A stretch of 64,000 bases of DNA, taken from assembly GCF_009760925.1 (NCBI RefSeq), contig NZ_VRLV01000001.1, positions 682,001 through 746,000 on the forward strand, given 5' to 3'. Source of the DNA: Nonomuraea typhae. GTDB taxonomy: Bacteria > Actinomycetota > Actinomycetes > Streptosporangiales > Streptosporangiaceae. Under the pieces are notes generated by a model. It was not told the origin of the DNA. It made no database searches and saw only the letters and a list, made by a program, of their open reading frames with translations. Every line of letters begins with the position of its first letter. The stretch's first letter is position 1. Shown piece after piece: positions 43,954-52,504 of this stretch. A program made the position numbers and the translations under genes.

Positions 43954-45243
43954 GTGACAAAGTTGCGAAAGATCGCAGTTTTCGGGGCCGGATACATCGG
44001 CCTGGTGACCGCCGCGTGCCTGGCCGAGCTGGGGCACACGGTGGCCGTCCGTGACATCCAGGACGAGCGCATCCGCCTCCTGAACGCCGGCCGGGTCCCC
44101 ATCCACGAACCCGGCCTGGCCGAGCTGATCGCCGGCAACGCCGAGCGCCTCACCTTCACGCTGAGCGCCGAGGAGGCGCTGGCCGGTGCCGAGGTCGTCT
44201 ACGTGTGCGTGGACACCCCGCCCACCGCGGCCGGCGACGCCGACCTCTCCCGCGTCTGGTCGGTGATCGGGACGCTGAAGGGCGCCGATCACCTGAAGGC
44301 GGTCGTGGTCAAGAGCACGGTCCCGGTCGGCACCGGGGCACGGGTGCGCACGGTGCTGGACGACGGCGGGCTGGCCCACGTCGGCTACGCCGCCAACCCG
44401 GAGTTCACCGCGGAGGGCCGGGCGGTGGCCGACTTCCTGCGCCCGGACCGGGTGGTCGTCGGCAGCGCGGACGAGGCCGCGATCCGGCTGGTCACCGAGC
44501 TGCACGCGGGCGTGGACGCGCCGGTCGAGGTGATGGACGTGGCCTCGGCCGAGATGGTCAAGCTGGCCAGCAACGCGATGCTCATGACCCGCATCAGCTT
44601 CATGAACGAGATCGCGGTGCTCTGCGAGCTGACCGGAGCCGACGTGGAGCGGGTGGCGAAGGCGGTCGGCCTGGACCACCGCATCGGCCCGCACTTCCTC
44701 GGCGCCGGCATCGGCTGGGGCGGAAGCTGCTTCCCCAAGGACTCCGAGGCGCTGAAGCAGCTTGCCAGCAACACCGGCCACCACCCCCAGCTGCTCAACG
44801 CCGCGATCGAGGTGAACAACCTGCAGAAGCGCCGGGCCATCCAGAAGCTGAAGGACGTGCTCGGCGGCCTGGACGGCGCCAGGATCGCGGTGCTCGGCAT
44901 GACGTTCAAGCCCGGCACCGACGACATGCGCGAGGCCCCGAGCACCGTCCTGGCCGCCCGCCTGCTGGCCGAGGGCGCCAAGGTCACCTGCTGGGACCCG
45001 CTGGCCCCCGAGAGCCTGCCCGAGCCGTGGGCCAGCGCCGTCCGCCACGAGACCCCCGAGCAGGCCATGGCCGAGGCGGACGCCGCGATCCTGGCCACCG
45101 CCTGGCCCGAGCTGCTGCGGGTGCCGTGGGCGGCGGTCCTGGACACCATGGCCAGGCCGGTCCTCTACGACGGCCGCAATCTGCTCGACCCGGCCGCCAT
45201 GCGCGCCCTCGGCTACACCTACGTCGGCGTCGGCCGCCCCTGA
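43954..45243 (+). CDS. UDP-glucose/GDP-mannose dehydrogenase family protein
   Basis: 429 residues. Rossmann motif FGAGYIGLVTAACLAELGH. Conserved VDTPP, VKSTVPVGT, NPEFTAEG and EMVKLASNAMLM. The catalytic Cys259 is in GWGGSCFPKD. The C-terminal domain contains LGMTFKPGTDDMREAPS. The enzyme oxidises a nucleotide sugar (UDP-glucose to UDP-glucuronate most likely) in two NAD+ steps. GTG 43954 is used. A TTG three codons later has a better spaced GAGGTGA and may be the true start. No glycosyltransferases adjoin it. Confidence 0.9.
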   Translation: MTKLRKIAVFGAGYIGLVTAACLAELGHTVAVRDIQDERIRLLNAGRVPIHEPGLAELIAGNAERLTFTLSAEEALAGAEVVYVCVDTPPTAAGDADLSRVWSVIGTLKGADHLKAVVVKSTVPVGTGARVRTVLDDGGLAHVGYAANPEFTAEGRAVADFLRPDRVVVGSADEAAIRLVTELHAGVDAPVEVMDVASAEMVKLASNAMLMTRISFMNEIAVLCELTGADVERVAKAVGLDHRIGPHFLGAGIGWGGSCFPKDSEALKQLASNTGHHPQLLNAAIEVNNLQKRRAIQKLKDVLGGLDGARIAVLGMTFKPGTDDMREAPSTVLAARLLAEGAKVTCWDPLAPESLPEPWASAVRHETPEQAMAEADAAILATAWPELLRVPWAAVLDTMARPVLYDGRNLLDPAAMRALGYTYVGVGRP

Positions 45244-45244
45244 C

Positions 45245-46549
45245 TCACCTTCCCCTGGTACGGCGGGCCGCGGCGACCCCCAGTGCCGCCATCCCGGCGG
45301 CGGCCAGGGCGGCGGCGACGACCTGGTGCTGGCGGCGGACCCGGCGCCGGACCCGGGCGTAGGGCACGGTGGAGAACGAGATCAGCTCGTAGCGCGACAG
45401 GTAGAGGCCGGGCAGCGCCCCTTGCAGGGCGTGCTCGGCGTGCCTGGCCAGCCGGTAGACCGGCGAGGCGACCTTGTCGCGCATCTCGACGAAGTTCTCC
45501 AGCGCCATCGCGGCGATCGCCGAGGTGTCCGCGAACCGCCGCCGCTCGAACAACGGCAGCGCCGCCGCCCAGTCGTCGCCGGTCTCGTCCAGGACCTGGT
45601 TCAGCACCACGACGTCCTCGAACGCGCAGTTGGCCCCCTGCCCGTAGAAGGGGACGATCGCGTGGGCCGCGTCGCCGATCAGCCCCACGCGCCCACCGGC
45701 CTGCCAGGGCCGGGCGTGCACGGTGCCGAGCTTGCCGACGGGGTTGTTCTCGTAGTCGTCCACCAGGTCGGGGATGAGCGGGACGGCGTCCGGATAGACC
45801 TCGGCGAAGTGCCGCTCGATCGCCCGCGGGGTGTCCAGGGCGGCGAACGCCTCCTCCGGCCAGAACAACGTGCAGGTGAACGACCGGTCCGGGTTCGGCA
45901 GCGCGATCATCATCGAGGTGCCGCGCGGCCAGATGTGCAGCGCGCCGGGGTCCAGCGCGAACGCGCCGTCGCGCGCCGGGATCGTCAGCTCCTTGTAGCC
46001 GTGCTCGAGGAAGTCGGTCCGCTCCCGCAGCCCGGCGCCCGCCGCCAGCGCCGCCCGTACGGCGGAGCCGGCTCCGTCGGCGCCGAGCACCACGTCGGCC
46101 TTGGCCGTGTGCCCGCCCTCGAAGACCATCGTGCCGGTCGCCGCGTCCAGGCCGGTGAGCCGGTGCGCGAAGCGGATCTCGGCGCGTTCGGCGGCGGCGT
46201 CCAGCAGGGCCGCGTTGAGCCGCGCCCGGCTGATGGAGTTGATCGAGCGCAGCCCGTCGGAGCTGTAGAGCTGCAGGTCGAGCCGCCCGTGCACGGGGTG
46301 GATCATCCGGCCGCGCATGGGCAGCGCCTCGGCCATGACCTGCTCGTCGAGGCCGATGCCGCGCAGCGCGCTGAGCCCGCGTTCCGACAGCGCGAGGTTG
46401 ATGGACCGGCCGCGTTCCGCGCCCTCGGCGCGGGGGTCGGGGCGCCGCTCGTACAGCGTCACCCGGTGCCCGCGCGCGGCCAGGTAACAGGCGAGCAGGC
46501 AGCCGGCCAGCCCGGCTCCGACGATGGCGACCTCGTGTGAACCTGCCAA
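45245..46549 (-). CDS. kmo: Kynurenine 3-monooxygenase
   Basis: 434 residues. FAD-binding GAGLAGCLLACYLAARGH, GRSINLALSERGLSAL (a stretch diagnostic of KMO), the NAD(P)H/FAD DG motif in VLGADGAGSAVR, and GLIGDAAHAIVPFYGQG for the flavin. A hydrophobic stretch near the C-terminus (VVAAALAAAGMAALGVAAA) may anchor it to the membrane. It hydroxylates kynurenine to 3-hydroxykynurenine. The start is TTG 46549, supported by GAGGAG eight bases upstream, 13 bases behind the tryptophan dioxygenase gene. No kynureninase follows. Confidence 0.9.
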   Translation of the reverse strand: MAGSHEVAIVGAGLAGCLLACYLAARGHRVTLYERRPDPRAEGAERGRSINLALSERGLSALRGIGLDEQVMAEALPMRGRMIHPVHGRLDLQLYSSDGLRSINSISRARLNAALLDAAAERAEIRFAHRLTGLDAATGTMVFEGGHTAKADVVLGADGAGSAVRAALAAGAGLRERTDFLEHGYKELTIPARDGAFALDPGALHIWPRGTSMMIALPNPDRSFTCTLFWPEEAFAALDTPRAIERHFAEVYPDAVPLIPDLVDDYENNPVGKLGTVHARPWQAGGRVGLIGDAAHAIVPFYGQGANCAFEDVVVLNQVLDETGDDWAAALPLFERRRFADTSAIAAMALENFVEMRDKVASPVYRLARHAEHALQGALPGLYLSRYELISFSTVPYARVRRRVRRQHQVVAAALAAAGMAALGVAAARRTRGR

Positions 46550-46562
46550 GGCAAGTGCTCCT

Positions 46563-47387
46563 CTACATGAACGTGCGGGCGGTCCACAACTCGGGGAAGA
46601 CCGTTCTGGCCATGCTGCGCTCCAGCCAGACGAGGCCGGCGGAACCGCCGCTGCCGGCCTTGGCGCCCATGGCCCGCCGTACCGACTGCAGGTGGTGGTA
46701 GCGCCAGTCGCCGAAGCGCTGCGCCACCTCGGTGAGGGCCTCGCCGAGCAGGCGCAGGTGGTTGCCGGGGCCGGTGTCGGCGTAGACGGTCACCCACGCG
46801 TCGACCGCCTGCTCGGGGCCGGCGGCCAGGCCGCGGCGGACGAGCAGGGTCAGGACCTCGTCCCACAGCGAGGGGGTGTCGAGGCTTTCGCGCAGTTCGG
46901 CGTGGACCTCGGACTGGCGGCGGAAGGGGCGGATGAGCTGCTCGGACTTGAGCCCGAGCGCGAACTCCAGGTGCCGGTACATCGCGGACTGGAAGCCGGA
47001 GCCCTCGCCGAGCAGGTCGCGGAAGCGGTTGAACTCGGCCGGGGTCATCCAGCGCAGCCCCTGCCAGGAGGCGTTGAGCGCTTCCAGGTGCAGCGCGGCC
47101 CGGCGCAGCGGCGCGAGGGAGTCCCACACCTCGTCGGCGGCGATCAGGCTCTGGGCCGTGCGCAGCTCGTAGCGGATCAGGCCGAAGTACAGCTCCATGA
47201 CCTGGCTGATCATGAGGAAGGACATCTCGCCGGGGTCGTCGCTGAGCGTGCTCTGCAGGCTGTGCAGCGTGCTGGCGCGCACGTAGCGGTCGTAGGGCAC
47301 CTGGCGGTCGAACTCGAGGGTCGGGGCGCCGCCATTGGCTTCGGCCCGCTCCTTGCGTTGGAGCGCGGTGATCGGGGTGACGTCCAT
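46563..47387 (-). CDS. kynA: Tryptophan 2,3-dioxygenase family protein
   Basis: 274 residues. TDO features: PYDRYVRASTLHSLQ, MTPAEFNRFRDLLGEGSGFQS (Arg123 expected to bind the substrate carboxylate), proximal heme ligand His232 in WRYHHLQSV, and the loop GAKAGSGGSAG that closes over the substrate. At the usual distal His position (H-Q in FIIQHQTSEL of bacterial TDO) this protein has Ser61 (FLMISQVMEL). It probably opens the indole ring to N-formylkynurenine. Oxindole-forming relatives are an alternative. First gene of a pair with KMO, divergent from an Lrp regulator. Confidence 0.88.
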   Translation of the reverse strand: MDVTPITALQRKERAEANGGAPTLEFDRQVPYDRYVRASTLHSLQSTLSDDPGEMSFLMISQVMELYFGLIRYELRTAQSLIAADEVWDSLAPLRRAALHLEALNASWQGLRWMTPAEFNRFRDLLGEGSGFQSAMYRHLEFALGLKSEQLIRPFRRQSEVHAELRESLDTPSLWDEVLTLLVRRGLAAGPEQAVDAWVTVYADTGPGNHLRLLGEALTEVAQRFGDWRYHHLQSVRRAMGAKAGSGGSAGLVWLERSMARTVFPELWTARTFM

Positions 47388-47444
47388 GCGGTCATGATGC
47401 CCCTGCGAGGGGCCGCGGAGGAATGACGGTTCAACGGCCTTTAG

Positions 47445-47481
47445 GGTGTTTCACCAAGCGATCGAGGCCCGTTCGGGGCCT
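47445..47481. promoter_or_regulatory. Inverted repeats between tryptophan dioxygenase and Lrp genes
   Basis: Two short inverted repeats occupy the 113-base divergent gap: GGTG-TTT-CACC at 47445-47455 and AGGCCC-N5-GGGCCT at 47465-47481. The heptamer GGCCTTT also occurs twice. These are candidate sites for the Lrp-type regulator. Confidence 0.35.
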
Positions 47482-47500
47482 TTGACTTTTGGCGGGAAAA

Positions 47501-47938
47501 GTGGACGAGATGGATTGGTTGTTGCTGCGTGAGCTGCAGGCGGACGCGCGGCTGTCGTTCAGCGAGCTGTCGCGGCGGGTGCACCTGTCGCCGCCCGCGG
47601 TGGCCGAGCGGGTGCGCCGGCTGGAGGAGTCCGGGGTGATCGCCGGGTACCGGGCGCACGTGGACCCGCGGGCGGCGGGGCGCGAGGTGGTGGCGCTGGT
47701 CACGATGGCCTGTTACGGGCCGGGGTGCGTGCTGCGGCATCCGGAGGCGCTGGAGTCGGACGACATCTTCGAGGTGCACCGGGTGACCGGCGGCGCCTGC
47801 TGCGTGCTGCGGGTGGCGGTGGCCTCGATGACCGACTTCGAGGAGCTGATCGACCGGCTGGCTCACTATGGGCGGCCGACCAGCTCGATGGTGCTGTCCA
47901 CGCCGGTGCCGTGGCGCGCGACGGTGCCGCCGATCTAG
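47501..47938 (+). CDS. Lrp/AsnC-family regulator
   Basis: 145 residues from the GTG at 47501. The TTG at 47489 would add four residues, and ATG 47510 is also possible. Helix-turn-helix: LLRELQADARLSFSELSRRV and LSPPAVAERVRRLEESGVI. A RAM ligand domain follows, with GREVVALVTM. It probably senses tryptophan, kynurenine or another amino acid and controls the divergent TDO-KMO pair. Confidence 0.88.
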   Translation: MDEMDWLLLRELQADARLSFSELSRRVHLSPPAVAERVRRLEESGVIAGYRAHVDPRAAGREVVALVTMACYGPGCVLRHPEALESDDIFEVHRVTGGACCVLRVAVASMTDFEELIDRLAHYGRPTSSMVLSTPVPWRATVPPI

Positions 47939-47953
47939 CCTGCCGGGGATAGT

Positions 47954-47972
47954 GTAGGTTAGCCTAACCTAA
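47954..47972. promoter_or_regulatory. Iron box (IdeR/DmdR1 type) before the siderophore-interacting protein
   Basis: The 19 bases match the actinobacterial iron-box consensus TTAGGTTAGGCTAACCTAA at 17 positions, and the inner 17 (TAGGTTAGCCTAACCTA) are almost perfectly palindromic. The box ends 15 bases before the GTG at 47988, so the Fe2+-bound repressor would cover the promoter. Iron starvation should derepress the gene. Confidence 0.88.
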
Positions 47973-47987
47973 ATCCCTTGGTGATTC

Positions 47988-48890
47988 GTGGAGTTTGCCG
48001 TGGTTGAACCTTTTCGTAAGTTCGACGTGCGGGTACGCGGGCTGGAGCTGCTCAGCCCGTCGTTCCTGCGCGTCACCTTCACCGGGGAGGATCTCGACCT
48101 CTTCGCCGACAACGGCTACGACCAGCGGATCAAACTCATCTTCCCGATCGCCGGACACGGGCTCGACTGCTTCCCCACCGGACCGGACTGGTTCCAGCAG
48201 TGGCGGGCGCTGCCCGCCGAGCGGTGCAACCCCATGCGCACCTACACCGTCCGCCACGTGCGGCCGGAGCGGCGCGAGGTGGACGTGGACATCGTCCTGC
48301 ACGGCGACGGCGGCCCCGCCGCCCGCTGGGCCGGCGCCGTGCGCCCCGGCGACGAGGTCGCCCTCTTCGGCCCCGACGCCCGCTTCGAGGAGGAACACGG
48401 CGGCCTGGAGTTCCGCCCCCCGGCGGGCACCGGCGCCATCCTGATGGCCGGCGACGAGACCGCCGCCCCCGCCATCTGCGCGACCCTGGAGCGCCTGCCC
48501 GCCGGCACCCGCGGCGAGGCGCTCATCGAGGTGCCCCACGCCACCGACTTCCTGCCGCTCGACACCCCCAGCCAGGTCCAGCTCACCTGGCTGGCCCGCG
48601 AGGGCGGCGAGCACGGTGCCCGCCTCGTCCCCGCCGTGCGGGCGGCCGCCGCGCGGCTGCTGCCCGAGCAGAAGCCCGCCGACTCCTTCGAGGACATCGA
48701 CGTGGACGTCGACGAACTCTGGGAGGTCCCCGAGGAGCACGCCTCCGGGCCGGTGTACGCCTGGCTGGCCGGGGAGGCCGCCGTGATCAGGACACTCCGC
48801 CGCCACCTGGTGGCCGAGCGCGGCATGGACAAGCGCGCCGTCGCCTTCATGGGCTACTGGCGCATGGGCAGGGCCGAGAACAACGCCTGA
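47988..48890 (+). CDS. Siderophore-interacting protein (ferric-siderophore reductase)
   Basis: 300 residues of the SIP/ViuB family. The FAD-binding domain contains NPMRTYTVRHVRPE (the R-x-Y-T/S FAD motif) and GDEVALFGPDARF. The C-terminal NAD(P)H-binding part has ILMAGDETAAPAI and VYAWLAGEAAVIRTLRRHL. It reduces Fe3+-siderophore in the cytoplasm to release iron. The GTG start at 47988 has GGTGA just upstream and an iron box before that. It belongs functionally with the importer at 50.6-54.6 kb. Confidence 0.93.
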   Translation: MEFAVVEPFRKFDVRVRGLELLSPSFLRVTFTGEDLDLFADNGYDQRIKLIFPIAGHGLDCFPTGPDWFQQWRALPAERCNPMRTYTVRHVRPERREVDVDIVLHGDGGPAARWAGAVRPGDEVALFGPDARFEEEHGGLEFRPPAGTGAILMAGDETAAPAICATLERLPAGTRGEALIEVPHATDFLPLDTPSQVQLTWLAREGGEHGARLVPAVRAAAARLLPEQKPADSFEDIDVDVDELWEVPEEHASGPVYAWLAGEAAVIRTLRRHLVAERGMDKRAVAFMGYWRMGRAENNA

Positions 48891-48965
48891 AACGCGTCAT
48901 CCTGGCCGTGGCGGTCATCCTCGGGACGGCCGTCTGCGCCCCGGCCGGCATCGGCACGCCCCTGA

Positions 48966-49003
48966 CCCAGCCTCCCCGCCCTCTGGGGAACGAGGAGGCT
49001 GGG
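48966..49003. terminator. Hairpin between convergent genes
   Basis: A perfect 10-bp stem, CCCAGCCTCC (48966-48975) with GGAGGCTGGG (48994-49003), and an 18-base loop. It lies in the 118-base gap between the convergent siderophore-interacting-protein gene and the hypothetical gene ending at 49009. There is no T-run, as is common in high-GC actinobacteria. It could terminate both transcripts. Confidence 0.6.
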
Positions 49004-49008
49004 CTGGA

Positions 49009-49485
49009 TCAGTCGGCGACCAGGCGGTGGGCGCCGCCGGACCAGGTGCGCCTGCGGTGGTCGTACTCCCGCTGCCGCCGCACCACGTAGGCGCCCGGGG
49101 TGAACCCGGTCGCCCCGTGCTCGGGGTGCAGCAGGTAGACCGGGGCACTGCACTGGAACACGCCCAGTGCAAGCCCCAGGGTGTCGTCCGGCGAGGGAAG
49201 GTACTCGCAGGCGCCGCGGTCGGCGACGAGCGTGTGCGGGTTGCCGCCCGCCGCGCTGCGCAGCAGTTCCAGGCCCGTGGCCGGGACCTGCAGCCAGTGC
49301 CGCCCGTTCGTGAGGGAGACGGCCACGGCCACCAGGGGCAGCGGGATGACGATCAGGTCGCCCTGCGCCTGGATGCCTTCCAGGACGGGGACGGCGACCT
49401 CCCGCTCGAGGTGGCCGAGGACGGTCAGGCCGGTGCGCCGGGACAGGACGCCGAGGTTCACGGTCGTGTGTTCGAGCCGCGTCAT
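49009..49485 (-). CDS. Hypothetical protein
   Basis: 158 residues from the ATG at 49485, which overlaps the upstream gene by 4 bases. No family recognised. The protein looks soluble: an N-terminal beta-rich half (LIVIPLPLVAVAVSLTN), a centre with GGNPHTLVADRGACEYLPSP, and a basic C-terminus (RRQREYDHRRRTW). The coupling to the DUF6745-like gene suggests that the two proteins work together. Composition is like its neighbours, so there is no sign of recent transfer. Confidence 0.6.
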   Translation of the reverse strand: MTRLEHTTVNLGVLSRRTGLTVLGHLEREVAVPVLEGIQAQGDLIVIPLPLVAVAVSLTNGRHWLQVPATGLELLRSAAGGNPHTLVADRGACEYLPSPDDTLGLALGVFQCSAPVYLLHPEHGATGFTPGAYVVRRQREYDHRRRTWSGGAHRLVAD

Positions 49486-50567
49486 GTGCGCCGGGCCAGC
49501 TGGGAGTAGTGGCAGGCGGACAGGCCGTAGGTCCAGGCGGCCGCCGCCACGGGGTCGTCGAGGAAGTGCGGGACGCCGAGGCCGTAGCGCCGCCGGGTAC
49601 CGTCCCGCTCCACGGACCCGTTGACGGCCAGGAGCACCCGGGGCGTGTAGCCCAGCGGCGTCCGCGGCAGGTCGTACAGCTTCAGGTCGAAGCCCGGGTT
49701 GCCGGGATCGGGCGCCGTGGCGACCAGGCGCAGCCCGGCTGTCTCGATGTAGCGGTCCCAGCCGAGCCGCTCGATGGCCAGGCGGCGCACCTCCACGTTC
49801 GGCTCGTTCTCGATCAGCTCGGGGGTGGGGCCGGTGACGACCCACTCCGGGACGACGAATCCGCCGAGCGCGTACACGGACCAGCCATCGGGGAACGTGA
49901 CGGCCGGGCCGGTGTCGCTGTGCAGGCGGCCGTCCCGCAGCCGGATCGAGAGCGGGCGTTCGGCGATCACGCACCGGTCCTCCAGGGGCCACCACCAGCC
50001 GCAGGAGCGGGCCAGTTGCGCCCAGGGAGCCAGCTCGCCGATCCGGCCGCCGAAGGTCCGCCCGCCTACCCGATGCCAGGCGTCGTAGTGGGCGATCCAG
50101 TAGGCGTCGTGCTGGCCGTACCAGGTGAGGCGGTCGGCGAGGGGGAGCGCGAGGCGGATCGGCGTGCAGATCCCGTCGCGCACGATGCCCAGCAGGGCGG
50201 CGCGCACCACGCTGTCGATCGGGTTGTCCGGATGCCTGGTCCAGCCGGGCGCCCAGGCGTGGCCGACGCCGTCGTCCAGCCCGGCGCGCAGGTCGGCGAC
50301 GAGGGTGGCCAGGCGCTGGGCGATCGACAGGCCGGCCTGCGACCTCATCGTCCCGAACGCCTGGACCGGGACACCGGGTGGTACGCGGGCCAGCGCGGCG
50401 CCGGGGGAGTCCACCCAGGTGAAGGCGGGCGCGGGCCGGCCCAGCCGTTCGTACAGGAGGGTGATGGCCGCCTCTGCGGCCGGACGGTCGGCGGGCTGCG
50501 TCGAAAGCGCGTGGCCCAGCCATTCATCGCGGAGGTCGACGGCTCCCAGCCGCCGGGGCCCGGTCAA
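49482..50567 (-). CDS. DUF6745-like protein
   Basis: 361 residues. The pattern LHSDTGPAVTFPDGWSVYAL, together with VPEWVVTGP and ELIENEPNVEVRRLAIERLG, resembles DUF6745 proteins, which are usually found in actinobacteria and cyanobacteria without known function. Start TTG 50567 is the first start codon after an in-frame stop, with no ATG or GTG until far into the conserved part. It lies 81 bases downstream of the iron-siderophore ATPase on the same strand, with a small hairpin (50635-50648) between, so partial read-through from the iron operon is possible. Confidence 0.65.
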   Translation of the reverse strand: MTGPRRLGAVDLRDEWLGHALSTQPADRPAAEAAITLLYERLGRPAPAFTWVDSPGAALARVPPGVPVQAFGTMRSQAGLSIAQRLATLVADLRAGLDDGVGHAWAPGWTRHPDNPIDSVVRAALLGIVRDGICTPIRLALPLADRLTWYGQHDAYWIAHYDAWHRVGGRTFGGRIGELAPWAQLARSCGWWWPLEDRCVIAERPLSIRLRDGRLHSDTGPAVTFPDGWSVYALGGFVVPEWVVTGPTPELIENEPNVEVRRLAIERLGWDRYIETAGLRLVATAPDPGNPGFDLKLYDLPRTPLGYTPRVLLAVNGSVERDGTRRRYGLGVPHFLDDPVAAAAWTYGLSACHYSQLARRT

Positions 50568-50648
50568 CGGGCGAGGGCGCGCACGCCCTTTCTACTGTCG
50601 ATCATGCCGTCAGCATGACACCTCGCGCGCGCCGCCCGCAAGTGCGGG

Positions 50649-51434
50649 TCAGGTACGGCGGGCGTGCGGCACCACCATCGGCGTGGCCGTGCGCGGGTCG
50701 GGCACGATGTCGCAGTCGAGGCAGAAGACCTGCTTGACCAGCTCGGCGGTGAGCACCTCGGCCGGCGGCCCCTGGGCGACGACCCGGCCGTCGTTCATGA
50801 CGATCAGGTGCGTGGCGAAGCGGGCCGCCTGGTTGAGGTCGTGCAGGACGGCGACGATGGTCCGGCCCTCCTCGTGCAGTTCGCGGCAGAGCTCCAGCAG
50901 GTCGTACTGGTGGGCGATGTCGAGGAAGGTCGTGGGCTCGTCGAGCAGCAGCGTCTCGGTCTGCTGGGCCAGGACCATCGCGATCCAGGCGCGCTGGCGC
51001 TGGCCGCCCGACAGCTGCCCGGCCTGGGTTCCGGTCAGCTCGCGCAGGCCGGTGCGCTCCAGGGCGAAGCCGATGGCCGCCTCGTCGCCGGGCGACCACT
51101 GGCGCAGCAGCGTGTGGTGCGGGTAGCGGCCCCGGCGCACCAGGCCGCCGACGGTGATGCCCTCGGGGGCGACCGGGTTCTGCGGCAGCAGCGCCAGGTG
51201 CCTGGCCGCCTCCCTGCCCCGGTAGGCCCACAGGTCGCGGCCGTGCAGGGTGATCGTGCCCCTGGCCGGTTTGAGCACCCTGGCCAGCGCCTTGACCAGG
51301 GTGGACTTGCCGCACCCGTTCGGGCCGATGACCATGGTGAACGCGCCGTGCGGGATCTCGAGGCTGACGTCGCGGACCACGGGGGCGCCGCCGTAGGAGA
51401 TCGTGAGGTCGCGTACGGCCAGGCCGGTGCTCAC
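50649..51434 (-). CDS. Iron-siderophore ABC transporter ATPase (FecE/FepC-like)
   Basis: 261 residues. Walker A is GPNGCGKST, the signature LSGGQRQRAWIAMVLAQ, Walker B LLLDEPTTFLDIAHQ and the H-loop VLHDLNQA. The DEPTTFLDIAHQ and LHDLNQAARF segments are typical of FecE/FepC-type ATPases. GTG start overlaps the permease stop by 4 bases. It energises import of ferric siderophores and is the last gene of the iron operon. Confidence 0.93.
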   Translation of the reverse strand: MSTGLAVRDLTISYGGAPVVRDVSLEIPHGAFTMVIGPNGCGKSTLVKALARVLKPARGTITLHGRDLWAYRGREAARHLALLPQNPVAPEGITVGGLVRRGRYPHHTLLRQWSPGDEAAIGFALERTGLRELTGTQAGQLSGGQRQRAWIAMVLAQQTETLLLDEPTTFLDIAHQYDLLELCRELHEEGRTIVAVLHDLNQAARFATHLIVMNDGRVVAQGPPAEVLTAELVKQVFCLDCDIVPDPRTATPMVVPHARRT

Positions 51435-52504
51435 AGGGTGCCCTTCTTCCATTCGCGGGTCAGCAGGTATCCGAGGTAGAGGCCGCCGACGGCCAGGGTG
51501 TAGATGCCGACGGGCAGGTTGCCGGGGATGGGCGACTGCTGGGCGGCGAGGTCGGCCAGGACCAGCAGCAGCGCGCCCATGAGGGCCGACAGCGTCAGGT
51601 GGGGGCCGGGCAGGCGGGTCAGGCGGCGGGCGATCTGCGGGGCGGTCAGCGCCACGAACGCGATCGGCCCGGCGACGGCGACGGCCCCGGCCGACAGCAC
51701 GACCGAGACCACCACGGCGGCGGTCCTGGCCCGCGCGGGTTCCGCGCCGAGGCCGGCGGCCAGTTCGTCGCCCATCTCGGAGACGCTCAGCCGCCGCGAC
51801 AGCAGCGCGACCGCCGGGACGACGGCTAGCAGCACCAGCCACACGGTCAGCGCGTGGTCCCAGGAGCGGGCGGCGAGGCTGCCGTTGACGTAGGCGGTCA
51901 GGACCGCAGCCTTGTCGCGTTCGACCGCGTAGACGACGTACTGGGTGAAGGCGATGGCGATCGCGTTGACGCCGATGCCGGCCACGATCAGCCGTCCCGG
52001 GTCGCGGAATCCGGCCCTGGTGGAGACGTAGACCAGCACCATGGCCAGCACCGCGCCGCCGAGCGCGCCCAGCGGCGCCGGAACCACCCCGGCCAGCAGC
52101 AGCACCACGACGGCGGCGCCCGCTCCGGCGCCCGCGTTCAGCCCGATCACGTCGGGGCTGGCCAGCGGGTTGCGGGTGACGGTCTGGAACAACGCCCCCG
52201 ACAGTCCCAGGGCGGCCCCGGCGCCCACGGCCACCACCAGGCGCGGGCCGCGCAGCCGCTCCAGCACGAACGCCTGCTTGCCCGTGGCGCCCTGGGTGAG
52301 CGCGGACCACAGATCCGGGAGGGCGAGGCCGAGCCGTCCCATCGACAGCGTGGCCAGCGCGGCCACGAGGAGCAGCGCCAGCGTGACCAGCCCCGTGACC
52401 AGGGCGGCCGGGGCCAGTGGCAGCACCACGGCGCGGCCGAGCCGCACGTAGCCCCGCGGCATGGCCTCTGCGCGGCCGGGCTGCGGAGAACTCCGCGGCT
52501 TCAC
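51431..52504 (-). CDS. Iron-siderophore ABC permease (FecD/FepG-like)
   Basis: 357 residues with about ten membrane helices of the FecCD type. Characteristic: GLSGALFQTVTRNPLASPDV, GPIAFVALTAPQIARRL and the ending PVGIYTLAVGGLYLGYLLTR. GTG start at 52504 overlaps the other permease gene by 4 bases. Forms a heterodimeric channel with that partner. Confidence 0.92.
   Translation of the reverse strand: MKPRSSPQPGRAEAMPRGYVRLGRAVVLPLAPAALVTGLVTLALLLVAALATLSMGRLGLALPDLWSALTQGATGKQAFVLERLRGPRLVVAVGAGAALGLSGALFQTVTRNPLASPDVIGLNAGAGAGAAVVVLLLAGVVPAPLGALGGAVLAMVLVYVSTRAGFRDPGRLIVAGIGVNAIAIAFTQYVVYAVERDKAAVLTAYVNGSLAARSWDHALTVWLVLLAVVPAVALLSRRLSVSEMGDELAAGLGAEPARARTAAVVVSVVLSAGAVAVAGPIAFVALTAPQIARRLTRLPGPHLTLSALMGALLLVLADLAAQQSPIPGNLPVGIYTLAVGGLYLGYLLTREWKKGTL

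Noticed and set aside
48887..49090. Possible small secreted peptide starting at CTG 48887 (LKRVILAVAVILGTAVCAPA)
   Set aside because: Looks like a signal peptide but has no ATG, GTG or TTG start and runs through the terminator hairpin into the convergent gene. Probably chance.
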